Assembly: GCA_037045385.1 (NCBI GenBank)
Contig: JBAOHN010000004.1
Coordinates: 1 to 64,000 of the forward strand
Direction: 5' to 3'
DNA length: 64,000 bases
Source: Baekduia sp037045385
Lineage (GTDB): Bacteria > Actinomycetota > Thermoleophilia > Solirubrobacterales > Solirubrobacteraceae
A model generated the notes under the pieces. That model made no database searches, was not told the DNA's origin, and worked only from the letters and a program-made list of their open reading frames with translations. Below are positions 50,812 to 61,492 of the stretch, piece after piece; position 1 is the stretch's first letter; every line of letters begins with the position of its first letter. The translations under genes and the position numbers were made by a program.

Positions 50812-51330
50812 TCAGTCGAGGAACTCGGCGATCGCCTCGACGGGCGCTCGCTCGCTCACCGCCGCCGGTTGCCGCAGCGGCCCGAGGTGGATCAGGCCGA
50901 CGATCTGCTCGTTCTCGCCGATCCCCAGCGCTGCGCGCCCTTCCGAGCGCTCCAGGACCGCGGGGGTACGCCAGTAGTTCGCGAGCCCGCGGGCGGTGGC
51001 GCCCAAGAGCAGCGCGTACGCAGCGCAGGCAGCCGCCATCAGATCCTCGCGGCGCTCCGGCTCGCTCGCTCCGGGTGCGCTCGCGCAGGTGACCGCGATC
51101 AGCGTCGGGGCCCGGTCGAGCTTCTTGGCCCGCACGACGTCGCCCTCCGCCGCTTTGAGCCGCTCGACGGACTGCGGGCCCAGGACCCTGAACCGCCACG
51201 GGTTCGTGACGTGATGGTTCGGCGCCCAGCGCGCGAGTTCGATCAGCTCGCTGACGACGTTCGGCGGAACACGCTCCGCGCCGAAGACCTTGTGCGTGCG
51301 CCGCTCGTAGATCGCGCTGTCCAGGTCCAT
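50812..51330 (-). CDS. Nitroreductase-family FMN oxidoreductase
   Basis: 172 residues. It starts DLDSAIYERRTHKVFGAERV (RRSxR.F-like FMN-phosphate site) with LARWAPNHHVTNPWRFRVLG, then AAACAAYALLLGATARGLANYWRTP and a C-terminal VGLIHLGPL. Short members use NAD(P)H to reduce nitro compounds or act as hydride donors. It converges on the secreted protein gene with adjacent stops and is divergent from the flavin-transfer cluster. Confidence 0.9.
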   Translation of the reverse strand: MDLDSAIYERRTHKVFGAERVPPNVVSELIELARWAPNHHVTNPWRFRVLGPQSVERLKAAEGDVVRAKKLDRAPTLIAVTCASAPGASEPERREDLMAAACAAYALLLGATARGLANYWRTPAVLERSEGRAALGIGENEQIVGLIHLGPLRQPAAVSERAPVEAIAEFLD

Positions 51331-51423
51331 CCCGGCAATGTAGGCGCCCGGCCGCGTGCGCTCTCAGGCGATCCCCAGACTCCGTCGAGCTGGGCTTCAG
51401 CCGCACGGACGATGGTTCTGCCC

Positions 51424-51732
51424 ATGACCGATCGACCGAACACCAATCGCAGAACCGCACGGCTCGTCTCTGCAGGCGTGCTCGGCGTCGCAGGCGCCGG
51501 CGCGGCCGGCGCGATCGCGTACGGGGCCGCAGGCCAGGGCGCGCCTGCGGCTACCACGACGACCGAGCAGACGCCGGCGGCCGTCCAGCCGGAGACGACC
51601 GATCAACAGGCCTACCCGGAGCAGGATCCGGCCGCAGGTTCGTACTACTCGGCGCCCGACGACGGGACCAGCGACCAAGGCCTGTCGGGCGGAGGCGGCG
51701 CAGCTCCCGACGCGGGGACCGGCGCGTCGTGA
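51424..51732 (+). CDS. Tiny exported protein ending in a flavinylation-like motif
   Basis: 102 residues from ATG 51424 (ATG 51412 is also in frame). Residues 10-37 are basic then hydrophobic (RTARLVSAGVLGVAGAGAAG), a signal anchor. Residues 38-95 are Thr/Pro/Gln/Gly-rich and disordered with Tyr residues. The last seven residues are DAGTGAS, which matches the Dxx(S/T)GA(S/T) motif that ApbE modifies with FMN. The stop overlaps the apbE start (GTGA). If the Thr is flavinylated, this is an unusually small electron carrier; the motif could also be chance in a Gly/Ala/Thr tail. Confidence 0.75.
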   Translation: MTDRPNTNRRTARLVSAGVLGVAGAGAAGAIAYGAAGQGAPAATTTTEQTPAAVQPETTDQQAYPEQDPAAGSYYSAPDDGTSDQGLSGGGGAAPDAGTGAS

Positions 51733-52670
51733 ACGCCTTCGCATCACCGCCGTTCAAGGCGATCGGGACGACGAACCGCATCCTCGCGACCGACCCCGAG
51801 CTGCTCTACGACGCGATCGCGATCGCGCGGGCCGAGCTCGAGCGTCTCGACCGGGCCGCGTCGCGCTTCCGGCCCGACTCGGAGCTCTCTGCGATCCATC
51901 GCAGCGCCGCCGCCGGAGACACGGTCGTGCGCCTCAGCCCATGCCTCAACGCCGTCCTGGCCGCTGTGCTCGAGGCCGCGTCCGAGACCGGAGGCCTCGT
52001 CGATCCGACCGTCGGCCGCGCGCTGATCGACGCCGGCTACGACCGGGACTTCGCAGCACTCGACCCGGACGCCGCCGGCCCGGCCCGCGGGCCGATCCTC
52101 GGCTGGCAGCGACTCCGGCACGACCGGCGGGCCGGATTGCTGGCGCTACCCCACGGCACGGTGATCGACGTCGGAGCGGTCGGCAAGGCCGTCTGCGCCG
52201 ACCGCATCGCCAGACGGCTCTCGCAATCCCTACGGGGCGGCTTCCTGGTCGACCTCGGCGGCGATATCGCGATCTCGGGTGACCCGCCCCCCGGCGGCTG
52301 GGCTGTCGCCGTGCAAGGCGAGGACGGCTTCACGCGCGACGTCGTCCGGACCAGCCGGCTCGCGCTCGCCAGCTCGTCGACCGAACGCCGCCGCTGGCGG
52401 ACGGCCGATGGAGAGCTGCGGCACCACATCCTCGACCCGCGCACCGGCGCGCCGGCCGATCCCGTCTGGTCGCTGGTCACCTGCGCCGCCCCGACCTGCG
52501 CCGCTGCGAACGCCGCCGCCACCGCAGCCGTCGTGCTCGGCGACGCGGCTCCCGACTGGCTCGAGGAGCGCCGCGTCGCCGCACGGCTCGAGCGCGCCGA
52601 CGGCATCGTCGTCGCGACGTCGCGATGGCCGGCAACGACCGGCACCGAATGCGAGGCACTGGCGGCATGA
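51729..52670 (+). CDS. apbE: FAD:protein FMN transferase
   Basis: 313 residues from GTG 51729 (GTGA overlap). ApbE motifs: AIGTTNRILATD at the start, GGLVDPTVGRALIDAGY, VIDVGAVGKAVCADRI, GGFLVDLGGDIAISGD, LALASSSTERRRW and HHILDPRTGAP. These bind FAD and magnesium and catalyse FMN transfer to a Thr/Ser. No signal peptide or lipobox is evident at this start, so where it acts is open. It is sandwiched between a tiny exported protein with a candidate target motif and a heme membrane protein. Confidence 0.94.
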   Translation: MNAFASPPFKAIGTTNRILATDPELLYDAIAIARAELERLDRAASRFRPDSELSAIHRSAAAGDTVVRLSPCLNAVLAAVLEAASETGGLVDPTVGRALIDAGYDRDFAALDPDAAGPARGPILGWQRLRHDRRAGLLALPHGTVIDVGAVGKAVCADRIARRLSQSLRGGFLVDLGGDIAISGDPPPGGWAVAVQGEDGFTRDVVRTSRLALASSSTERRRWRTADGELRHHILDPRTGAPADPVWSLVTCAAPTCAAANAAATAAVVLGDAAPDWLEERRVAARLERADGIVVATSRWPATTGTECEALAA

Positions 52671-53317
52671 CGACCAACGAGCTGCTCTGGTACCTCTCGC
52701 GCGGCTCCGGGCTCGCGGCGATCCTGGTGCTGACGATTGTGCTCGTGATCGGAACGTGGGGCCCGGTCCGCCGGCAGGAGCGCCGCCGCGGACGCGGCTC
52801 GATGACCGGCCCGGTGCTGGCCGAGGTGCACCGCATCCTCGCCCTAGGCACGATCTGTTTCGTCGCCGCGCACGTTCTGACGGCGATCGTCGAGACCTAC
52901 GTCGACATCGACTGGGCCGCGCTCATGATCCCGTTCAGCTCGGGCTACGAGCCCTTCTCGGTCGGCCTCGGGACGCTGTCGTTGAACCTGGCGCTCGCGG
53001 TCGTCGCGACCGCGCTGCTCCGCAAGCGCCTGCCGAGCGGCTGGTGGCGCGTCGTCCACAAGGCCGCTTACGCGCTCTGGCCGCTCGCCGGGATCCACGC
53101 ACTGCTGCTGAGCGGTGAAGAACCGGCTTTCGTCCGCTGGACGATCGCCGCCTGCGTCGGCCTCGGGACGTTCGCGATCGCGCGCCGCGTGATGAGCGCC
53201 GGCGAACCGGGGGCGCGCCCCGCCGCGGCTGCGCGGCAGCCCACCCGGGATCCGGCGCCCACCGCGTCGGTCACGCCGCTGCCGCCGCCCGGCGGGCGGC
53301 TCTGGAGCTCGTCCTAG
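52667..53317 (+). CDS. Ferric-reductase-like transmembrane heme protein
   Basis: 216 residues, ATGA overlap with apbE. Five to six membrane helices; His residues spaced across two helices fit b-heme ligation (AEVHRILALGTICFVAAHVL; VVHKAAYALWPLAGIHALL). This is the MsrQ/ferric reductase-like membrane domain, without an FAD/NADPH domain. The C-terminal 45 residues are Pro/Ala-rich and cytoplasmic. It would pass electrons across the membrane to an external flavin carrier, which fits the ApbE setting. Its stop shares CTAG with the converging gene. Confidence 0.88.
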   Translation: MTTNELLWYLSRGSGLAAILVLTIVLVIGTWGPVRRQERRRGRGSMTGPVLAEVHRILALGTICFVAAHVLTAIVETYVDIDWAALMIPFSSGYEPFSVGLGTLSLNLALAVVATALLRKRLPSGWWRVVHKAAYALWPLAGIHALLLSGEEPAFVRWTIAACVGLGTFAIARRVMSAGEPGARPAAAARQPTRDPAPTASVTPLPPPGGRLWSSS

Positions 53318-53706
53318 GCCTGGTCGCGGCGCTGCTCGACGATCTCGCGCAGGTGCTGCACGAGCTCGGGCGCCGACTTCTCGAGCCGCTTGATGTCCCA
53401 GCCGGTCAGCGTCACGAGCAGCATCGACGAGGTGGCGACGACGGTCGCGTTGCGCTGATCGCGCTCGAGCACGCCCATCTCGCCGATCACGTCTCCTGGC
53501 CCGAGCTGCGCGATCTCGGCTCCGGCGCGGGTAACGCGCGCGGTTCCCTCCTCGATCGCAAGCACGTCGTAGGAGTAGTCGCCCTCGCGGACGAGCTCCT
53601 TGCCCTCGGGCACGCTCACCTCGGCGGCGAGGGCAGCGATCTGCGCGAGCTGGTCGTCGCTGAGATCAGCGAACACGGGGATCTTCTTCAGACGTTGTGA
53701 GTCCAC
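53314..53706 (-). CDS. Cyclic nucleotide-binding domain protein
   Basis: 130 residues from GTG 53706. A single cNMP-binding fold: LKKIPVFADLSDDQLAQIAA, EVSVPEGKELVREGDYSYDV, then the phosphate cassette GPGDVIGEMGVLERDQRNAT, where the usual Arg-Ala/Ser is replaced by Arg-Asn. No DNA-binding helix-turn-helix follows, so it is a stand-alone sensor rather than a Crp regulator. It could respond to cAMP from the cyclase at 15810; the partner is unknown. Confidence 0.9.
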   Translation of the reverse strand: MDSQRLKKIPVFADLSDDQLAQIAALAAEVSVPEGKELVREGDYSYDVLAIEEGTARVTRAGAEIAQLGPGDVIGEMGVLERDQRNATVVATSSMLLVTLTGWDIKRLEKSAPELVQHLREIVEQRRDQA

Positions 53707-53769
53707 GCCGCGGACGCTACCCGAACGCTCGGGGGGCGCGTGTGATTCTGGTTGCGGGATGATGCGCGA

Positions 53770-54684
53770 ATGGAGATCGCACGCACGCCCGACGACCGCT
53801 TCACCGACCTCCCCGGCTGGGAGTGGGAATCGCAGTACGCCGAGGTCGGCTCCGGTGATCTCGCGCTGCGGATGGCCTACGTGGATGTCAGCCCGGGCGG
53901 GTCCGATTCCGCCCGGACCGTGCTGCTGCTGCACGGCGAGCCGACCTGGTCATATCTCTACCGGCACATGATCCCGCCGCTGCTGGGCGCCGGCCTGCGC
54001 GTCGTCGCTCCTGACCTGGTCGGCTTCGGCCGCTCGGACAAGCCGGTCGGCCAAGACGAGTACAGCTACCAGCGCCACGTCGACTGGCTGCGCGAGCTGC
54101 TGTTCGACGTCCTTGACCTCCGTGACGTGGTTCTCGTCTGCCAGGACTGGGGCGGGCTGCTCGGCCTGCGACTCGTCGGCGAGCACCCGGGCCGCTTCGC
54201 GGCCGTCGTCGCATCGAACACGATGCTGCCGACCGGCGACCATGACCCCGGCGATGCATTCCGCGCCTGGCGCGACTACGCGCGGACGACCGAGGAGTTC
54301 GGCGTCGGCAACATCGTGAACGGCGGCTGCATCAAGCAGCTCTCACCCGAGGAGATCGCCGCCTACGACGCGCCGTTCCCCGACGACCGCTTCAAGGACG
54401 GCGCGCGCATGTTCCCCGCGCTCGTCCCGACGACCCCGGACGATCCGGCGTCACCCGCGAACCGCGCGGCGTGGGAATCGCTCGCGACGTTCGGCGGCCC
54501 GTTCGTCTGCGCCTTCGGTGACTCGGATCCGATCACCGGCGCCGCGGCGGGCGTGCTGCCGAAGCTGATCGCCGGCGCCGCCGGCCAGCCCCACGAGACG
54601 CTTCCGCAGACCGGCCACTTCTCGCAGGAGGACGCCGGCCCCCGCCTCGCAGAAATCGTGATCGATACCGCCGCGCGCCTCTGA
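53770..54684 (+). CDS. Haloalkane dehalogenase (DhlA-like)
   Basis: 304 residues from ATG 53770. LLLHGEPTWSYLYRHMIPPL gives the oxyanion HGEPTW motif, VCQDWGGLLGLRLV has the nucleophile Asp126 with halide-binding Trp127, FGDSDPITG the acid Asp253, and TGHFSQEDAG the catalytic His283. The order matches subfamily I (DhlA, nucleophile-His-acid on the strand after 7). It hydrolyses a carbon-halogen bond to an alcohol. Natural substrates for such genes in soil bacteria are usually unknown. Confidence 0.92.
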   Translation: MEIARTPDDRFTDLPGWEWESQYAEVGSGDLALRMAYVDVSPGGSDSARTVLLLHGEPTWSYLYRHMIPPLLGAGLRVVAPDLVGFGRSDKPVGQDEYSYQRHVDWLRELLFDVLDLRDVVLVCQDWGGLLGLRLVGEHPGRFAAVVASNTMLPTGDHDPGDAFRAWRDYARTTEEFGVGNIVNGGCIKQLSPEEIAAYDAPFPDDRFKDGARMFPALVPTTPDDPASPANRAAWESLATFGGPFVCAFGDSDPITGAAAGVLPKLIAGAAGQPHETLPQTGHFSQEDAGPRLAEIVIDTAARL

Positions 54685-54688
54685 GCTT

Positions 54689-54739
54689 CGTCGAGTGTGC
54701 GTTGAGTTGCGCATAGCGCAACTCAACGCACACTCGACG
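54689..54739. repeat. GTCGAGTGT-ended hairpin, copy G1
   Basis: Perfect 24-bp stem (54689-54712 and 54716-54739) with a 3-base loop (ATA), beginning CGTCGAGTGTGCGTTGAG. It lies between the converging dehalogenase and clpC genes, 5 and 10 bases from their stops, so it probably terminates both. There is no T-tract. Confidence 0.88.
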
Positions 54740-54749
54740 GTGGGTCGGT

Positions 54750-57332
<2,583 letters not shown>

Positions 57333-57538
57333 CGGGGACGTCCTTCCTACGGGAATGCCGGAGGGTGCTCTTCCCACTCTCTTCGGCCCTGCGCCGGTAT
57401 TCCTAAGCCGTGCGCAGAGTCCTCCAAGCCGGAGGGAGCAGTCTACCGCGGGCGGTTCGGTCGCCCGACCGGGACCGACCGACCAAGAGGCCTTGCCGTG
57501 AGCGGGTTTTCGGGGTCGCCGAGCGGCATACTGCAGGC

Positions 57539-58447
57539 GTGACGAGCGCGCCCCTGACCGTCCGGCGAATCCCCGATCCGGCCGAGCCGGTCCCGGCCGT
57601 CGCGTGGCCGACCGTCGCGCTGCTGGCGGGGACGGCGACGGTGCTGGCGGCCTCGTGCTGGCTTGGGCTGAGCGGCACCTGGCCGCTCTGGGCGAGCGTG
57701 CTGCCGAACGCAGTCGGCGCGTACCTGATGTTCACGGTCGCCCACGACGCCACGCACAGCGCGACCTCGAACCGGCCGCGGCTCAACAAGCTGATCGGCT
57801 GGCTCTCCACCCCGTTCTTCGCCCCGCAGGCGAGCTTCCCCGTGCTGCGGTTCATCCACATGCAGCACCACCGCTTCACGAACCACGGAGCCGGGATCGA
57901 CCCGGACGGCTACACGATGGCCGGCCCGGGCTGGCAGCGGCCGGTGCGCTGGGCGACGATCGATCTGCACTACCTCTGGTTCTACCTGCAGCGGATCGGT
58001 GAGCGGCCGCGGCGGGAGCGGATCGGCGTCGCTGTTCAGTGGATCGTCGTCACGGGGCTGATGGTTTGGGCGATCGCCGCCGGCGGACTCGTCCCGCTCG
58101 TCGTCCTCGTCCTCGTGCCGCAACGACTCGCGATCCTCTGGCTGGCGTACGCGTTCGACTACCTGCCTCACCACAGCCTGACGGCGACGCCGAGCGAGGA
58201 CCGGTTCAGGACGACCCGCAACCGGATCGGGCTGGAGTGGCTGCTGAGCCCGCTGCTGCTCTACCAGAACTACCACCTCGTCCATCACCTCCACCCGGTC
58301 GTCCCGTTCTACCGCTACCTGCGTGTCTGGCGGCGGAACGAGGATGACTACCTAGAGCACGACCCGGCGCTCTCGACGGCCGGCGGCAGACCGCTGACCG
58401 TCGAGGAGTACCGCGAGATCCGGCGGCTGGCGCAGCATGACCACTGA
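57539..58447 (+). CDS. Membrane fatty acid desaturase/hydroxylase family protein
   Basis: 302 residues from GTG 57539, with CATACT 6 bases before it. The di-iron His boxes are FTVAHDATHS, HMQHHRFTNHG, DYLPHHSLT and NYHLVHHLHP, with four membrane helices between. This is the FA desaturase / beta-carotene hydroxylase superfamily. It introduces a double bond or hydroxyl into a lipid or carotenoid at the membrane; the substrate is not fixed by motifs. It is divergent from clpC and overlaps the next gene by 11 bases. Confidence 0.9.
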   Translation: MTSAPLTVRRIPDPAEPVPAVAWPTVALLAGTATVLAASCWLGLSGTWPLWASVLPNAVGAYLMFTVAHDATHSATSNRPRLNKLIGWLSTPFFAPQASFPVLRFIHMQHHRFTNHGAGIDPDGYTMAGPGWQRPVRWATIDLHYLWFYLQRIGERPRRERIGVAVQWIVVTGLMVWAIAAGGLVPLVVLVLVPQRLAILWLAYAFDYLPHHSLTATPSEDRFRTTRNRIGLEWLLSPLLLYQNYHLVHHLHPVVPFYRYLRVWRRNEDDYLEHDPALSTAGGRPLTVEEYREIRRLAQHDH

Positions 58448-58862
58448 CGCCGTGCGGCCGTACCCCGGCGACTTCTCCGGGATGCCTCCGGTCGCCTACG
58501 AGCCTTCGGAGGACGGCGATCCCGACCCGGGCGAGGTCGTCTGGAGCTGGGTGCCGTTCGAGGAGGACCACACGCGCGGCAAGGACAGGCCGGTCCTGAT
58601 CGTCGGCCGTGACTCAGACTGGCTGCTCGGCCTGCCTGTGACGAGCAAGGACCACGACCGCGACGCCGCGCAGGAGGCGGCCGAAGGACGGCTCTGGGTC
58701 GACATCGGCGCCGGCGCCTGGGACCCCAGCGGCCGTCCGAGCGAGGCCCGCATCAACCGCGTCGTCCGCCTCGCCCCCGCGGCGGTGCGACGCGAGGGCG
58801 GCGCCCTGCCGCGCGAGCGCTACGGCGCGGTCGTCACCGCGATGCGCACCGCGCTGGCCTGA
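58437..58862 (+). CDS. PemK/MazF-like toxin-family protein
   Basis: 141 residues. The core GEVVWSWVPFEEDHTRGKDR, followed by PVLIVGRDSDWLLGLPVTSK, has the PemK/MazF beta-barrel pattern with the conserved Arg-Pro (KDRPVLIV) and Thr/Ser of the active site (PVTSK). Such proteins are usually mRNA endonucleases paired with a small antitoxin. No antitoxin gene is seen upstream; the preceding gene is a desaturase. It may be a domesticated, solitary member of the family. Confidence 0.82.
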   Translation: MTTDAVRPYPGDFSGMPPVAYEPSEDGDPDPGEVVWSWVPFEEDHTRGKDRPVLIVGRDSDWLLGLPVTSKDHDRDAAQEAAEGRLWVDIGAGAWDPSGRPSEARINRVVRLAPAAVRREGGALPRERYGAVVTAMRTALA

Positions 58863-58894
58863 CCGCAGCACACACCGCCACCCCCAGCAGGCCA

Positions 58895-58946
58895 GGTCGA
58901 GTGTCGCGTTACCCGTGCTCTGGCACGGGTAACGCGACACTCGACC
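58895..58946. repeat. GTCGAGTGT-ended hairpin, copy G2
   Basis: Perfect 24-bp stem (58895-58918 and 58923-58946) with loop TCTG, beginning GGTCGAGTGTCGCGTTACCC. It lies 33 bases past the PemK-like gene and 68 before the DUF559 gene. Confidence 0.88.
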
Positions 58947-59013
58947 CCAGAACCGGCTTCGGTCCGTCCGATGTCTGACGTTGGCGGGGGCGAGTTTCGA
59001 GTGCGGCAGGCCT

Positions 59014-59934
59014 ATGACAGGCATGCGCGCGCTTGTTGATCTCGCCAACCGACAGCACGGGGTCGTCTCCCACGAACAGCTGATCGGTCTCGGCATCCAC
59101 GACGAGGCGATCCGTCACCGCTTGGCAGCGGGCTCGCTCGACCGACTGCACCACGGCGTGTACGCCGTCGGCCATCGTCGTCTCGCCGGCTCAGGCCGGC
59201 GGCTCGCGGCGGCGATGTCGATGAACGCCGGTGGAGCGATGGTCGCTCACTACTCGTCCGGCCATCACCACAGCCTCACCACACGCAAGCCGAGCCACGG
59301 CCTGATCGAGGTCGCGGTGCCGTCCTACCGGGGTGGGAACCGCACCGACGTCAGGGTGCTCCGGCTGGGATCACTCACGGACAAGGACCGAGTCGTCGTC
59401 GACGGCGTTCCATGCACCAGCGTCCCGCGGACGCTCGTCGACCTCGCAGGCGTCCTCAGCGAGCACGACCTCGGCAAGGCGATCCGCGAGGCAGCCTTCC
59501 GCGGCATGCTCGATCTGCCGACAATCGCCGGCGTCATCGCCGGCGTCAGCCGCCCGCGCGGCGTCGTCCAGCTCAGGGAGCTGCTCGGCCACGAGCCGGC
59601 TCGGCACTGCGACAGCCTGCTCGAGCGTCGGGTGCTCCAGCTGATCCTCGACGCCGGCCTGCCGCACCCGGTCCTGCAGCAGCGGTTCGTGATCGGCAGC
59701 CCAGCGGAGACGATCTACGCCGACTTCTGCTGGCCGGAGCTCCAGCTCGTCGTCGAGGCCGACGGTCCGCACCACGAGCTGCCGTCGTTCCAGGCGCGCG
59801 ACGCCTACCGCGACGCCGAGCTGAGCGCCCAAGGTGCCCTCGTCCACCGGGTGCCGCAGCGCGCGCTCGACGCCGACGCGCGCGCCGTCGCGGCAACCCT
59901 CGTCGCGGTCTACAACTCGCGCGCCGGTGCCTAG
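59014..59934 (+). CDS. AbiEi-like winged-helix plus DUF559 (Vsr-type nuclease-like) protein
   Basis: 306 residues from ATG 59014 (ATG 59023 is also possible). Residues 1-60 are an AbiEi antitoxin-type winged helix (LANRQHGVVSHEQLIGLGIH, RLAAGSLDRLHHGVYAVGH). The C-terminal 100 residues are a DUF559-like PD-(D/E)xK fold: SLLERRVLQLILDAGLPHPV, then YADFCWPELQLVVEADGPHH, with Asp and EAD(G) of the nuclease core. Such proteins are very common in actinobacteria; their role is not established (defence or repair are proposed). Two hairpins of nearly the same sequence (G2, G3) bracket this gene alone. Confidence 0.87.
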   Translation: MTGMRALVDLANRQHGVVSHEQLIGLGIHDEAIRHRLAAGSLDRLHHGVYAVGHRRLAGSGRRLAAAMSMNAGGAMVAHYSSGHHHSLTTRKPSHGLIEVAVPSYRGGNRTDVRVLRLGSLTDKDRVVVDGVPCTSVPRTLVDLAGVLSEHDLGKAIREAAFRGMLDLPTIAGVIAGVSRPRGVVQLRELLGHEPARHCDSLLERRVLQLILDAGLPHPVLQQRFVIGSPAETIYADFCWPELQLVVEADGPHHELPSFQARDAYRDAELSAQGALVHRVPQRALDADARAVAATLVAVYNSRAGA

Positions 59935-59940
59935 CCGCCG

Positions 59941-59990
59941 GTCGAGTGTCGCGTTACCCGTGCCAGAACACGGGTGACGCGACACTCGAC
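59941..59990. repeat. GTCGAGTGT-ended hairpin, copy G3
   Basis: 22-bp stem with one G-U wobble (59941-59962 and 59969-59990), loop CCAGAA. The left arm is identical over 22 bases to that of copy G2. It lies between the converging DUF559 and lysS genes. Confidence 0.88.
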
Positions 59991-60008
59991 CTGTTTGCGG
60001 GCGAGCGG

Positions 60009-61439
60009 CTACGAGCGCATCGCGGGGAACAGCAGCACCTCGCGGATCGAGCGCTGGCCGAGCAGCATCACGACGAGGCGGTCGATGCCGATACCGATCC
60101 CGCCGGTCGGCGGCATCCCGTGCTCGAGCGCAAAGACGAACGACTCGTCGTACGGCTGCGCCTCGTCGTCGCCCTCCTCGGCGTAGCGCACCTGCGCTTC
60201 GAAGCGCTCGCGCTGCTCGTCGGGGTCGTTCAGCTCGGTGAACGCGTTCGCGAACTCCACCCCACCGGCGAACGCCTCGAACCGCTCGACCACTCCCGGC
60301 GCGCCCGGCTTGTCCTTCGCGAAAGGTGAGAGCGCCTTCGGGTAGTCGATGACGAACGTGGGCTGGATCAGCGTCGGCTCCACGGACTTCGAGAACAGCG
60401 CGTCGCACAGCTGCGGCCACGCCTCGACTTCGACGCCCATCGCGGCCGCCAGGCCGGCGGCATCCAGGGCCATGACGTCGATCCCCGTCGCCTCACGGAT
60501 CGAGTCGACGAAGGAGATGCGACGGAACGTGCTCCAGTCGATCTCGCCCTCGTAACCGGCCGCCGCCGCCAGCCGCGGCATCAGCGCCTCGACCCGCGTC
60601 ATCACGTCCTCGTAATCGGCGTAGGCCTCGTACCACTCGACCGCGGTGAACTCCGGGTTGTGCTTGTGCGAGACGCCCTCGTTGCGGAAGTTCTTGCCGA
60701 TCTCGTAGACGCGCTCGAGCCCGCCGACGATCAGCCGCTTGAGGTACAGCTCGGTCGCGATTCGCAGGTAGAGGTCCCGGCCGAGCTCGTTGTGGTGGGT
60801 CGTGAACGGCCGCGCCGCCGCGCCGCCGTAAAGCGGCTGCAGGATCGGCGTCTCGACCTCGATGAAGCCGTCCTCGTCGAGGTAGCGCCGGAGCTCGGCG
60901 ATGATCCTCGCGCGCGTGACGAACAGGGCCCGCGACTCCTCCGAGCTCATCAGGTCGAGCTCGCGGTGGCGGAACTTCGTCTCGACGTCCTGCAGCCCCG
61001 AGTGCTTGTCGGGCGGCGGCCGCAGCGCCTTCGCGAGCACCGCGTAATCGTCGACCCGCAACGTCAGCTCCCCGCGCCGCGACGAGAAGACCGTGCCGTC
61101 GACTCCGATTAGATCGCCGAGGTCGACGAGGGTTAGCAGCCGCTCCATCCGCTCCTCGCCGAGCACGTCGACCCGCGCCTGCAGCTGGATCCGGCCCGAC
61201 CGATCGACGAGGTCGATGAACGCCATCTTCCCCTGACCACGGCGCTGAACGACACGACCGGCAACCCGGTACTGCGACTCGGTTTCCGCGCCGGCGGCCA
61301 GGTCCGGGTGGGCCTCACGCACTGAAGCGATCGTCGTCACTCCCGGATAGGAGGCCGGGAACGGGTCGATCCCGGCCTGACGCAAGGCATCGAGCTTGCC
61401 GCGGCGGACCGCGATCAGGTCGGACTCGTCGCCAGTCAT
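60009..61439 (-). CDS. lysS: Lysyl-tRNA synthetase, class II
   Basis: 476 residues. The N-terminal OB-fold binds the anticodon (VAGRVVQRRGQGKMAFIDLV). Class II motifs are motif 2 FRNEGVSHKHNPEFTAVEWY and motif 3 GGIGIGIDRLVVMLLGQRSI; motif 1 lies near FIEVETPILQPLYGG. It charges tRNA-Lys. It lies next to greA-dusB as in the ancestral order. Its 3' end faces hairpin G3. Confidence 0.97.
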   Translation of the reverse strand: MTGDESDLIAVRRGKLDALRQAGIDPFPASYPGVTTIASVREAHPDLAAGAETESQYRVAGRVVQRRGQGKMAFIDLVDRSGRIQLQARVDVLGEERMERLLTLVDLGDLIGVDGTVFSSRRGELTLRVDDYAVLAKALRPPPDKHSGLQDVETKFRHRELDLMSSEESRALFVTRARIIAELRRYLDEDGFIEVETPILQPLYGGAAARPFTTHHNELGRDLYLRIATELYLKRLIVGGLERVYEIGKNFRNEGVSHKHNPEFTAVEWYEAYADYEDVMTRVEALMPRLAAAAGYEGEIDWSTFRRISFVDSIREATGIDVMALDAAGLAAAMGVEVEAWPQLCDALFSKSVEPTLIQPTFVIDYPKALSPFAKDKPGAPGVVERFEAFAGGVEFANAFTELNDPDEQRERFEAQVRYAEEGDDEAQPYDESFVFALEHGMPPTGGIGIGIDRLVVMLLGQRSIREVLLFPAMRS

Positions 61440-61492
61440 CGAGACGGCAGCCTAGAGAACCGCGGCGAACGTCAGCCAGGGAGCTGACGCGC

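Noticed and set aside
54689..54739. The long hairpins as classical rho-independent terminators
   Set aside because: There is no T-run after the stem in any copy. They may still end transcripts, but they are listed as repeats because the sequence is conserved between copies.
57333..57538. CtsR, CIRCE or HspR operator before clpC
   Set aside because: I looked for the known inverted or direct heptad patterns and saw no convincing match.
58437..58862. A complete toxin-antitoxin pair at the PemK-like gene
   Set aside because: No small antitoxin frame precedes or follows it; the overlapping upstream gene is a membrane desaturase.
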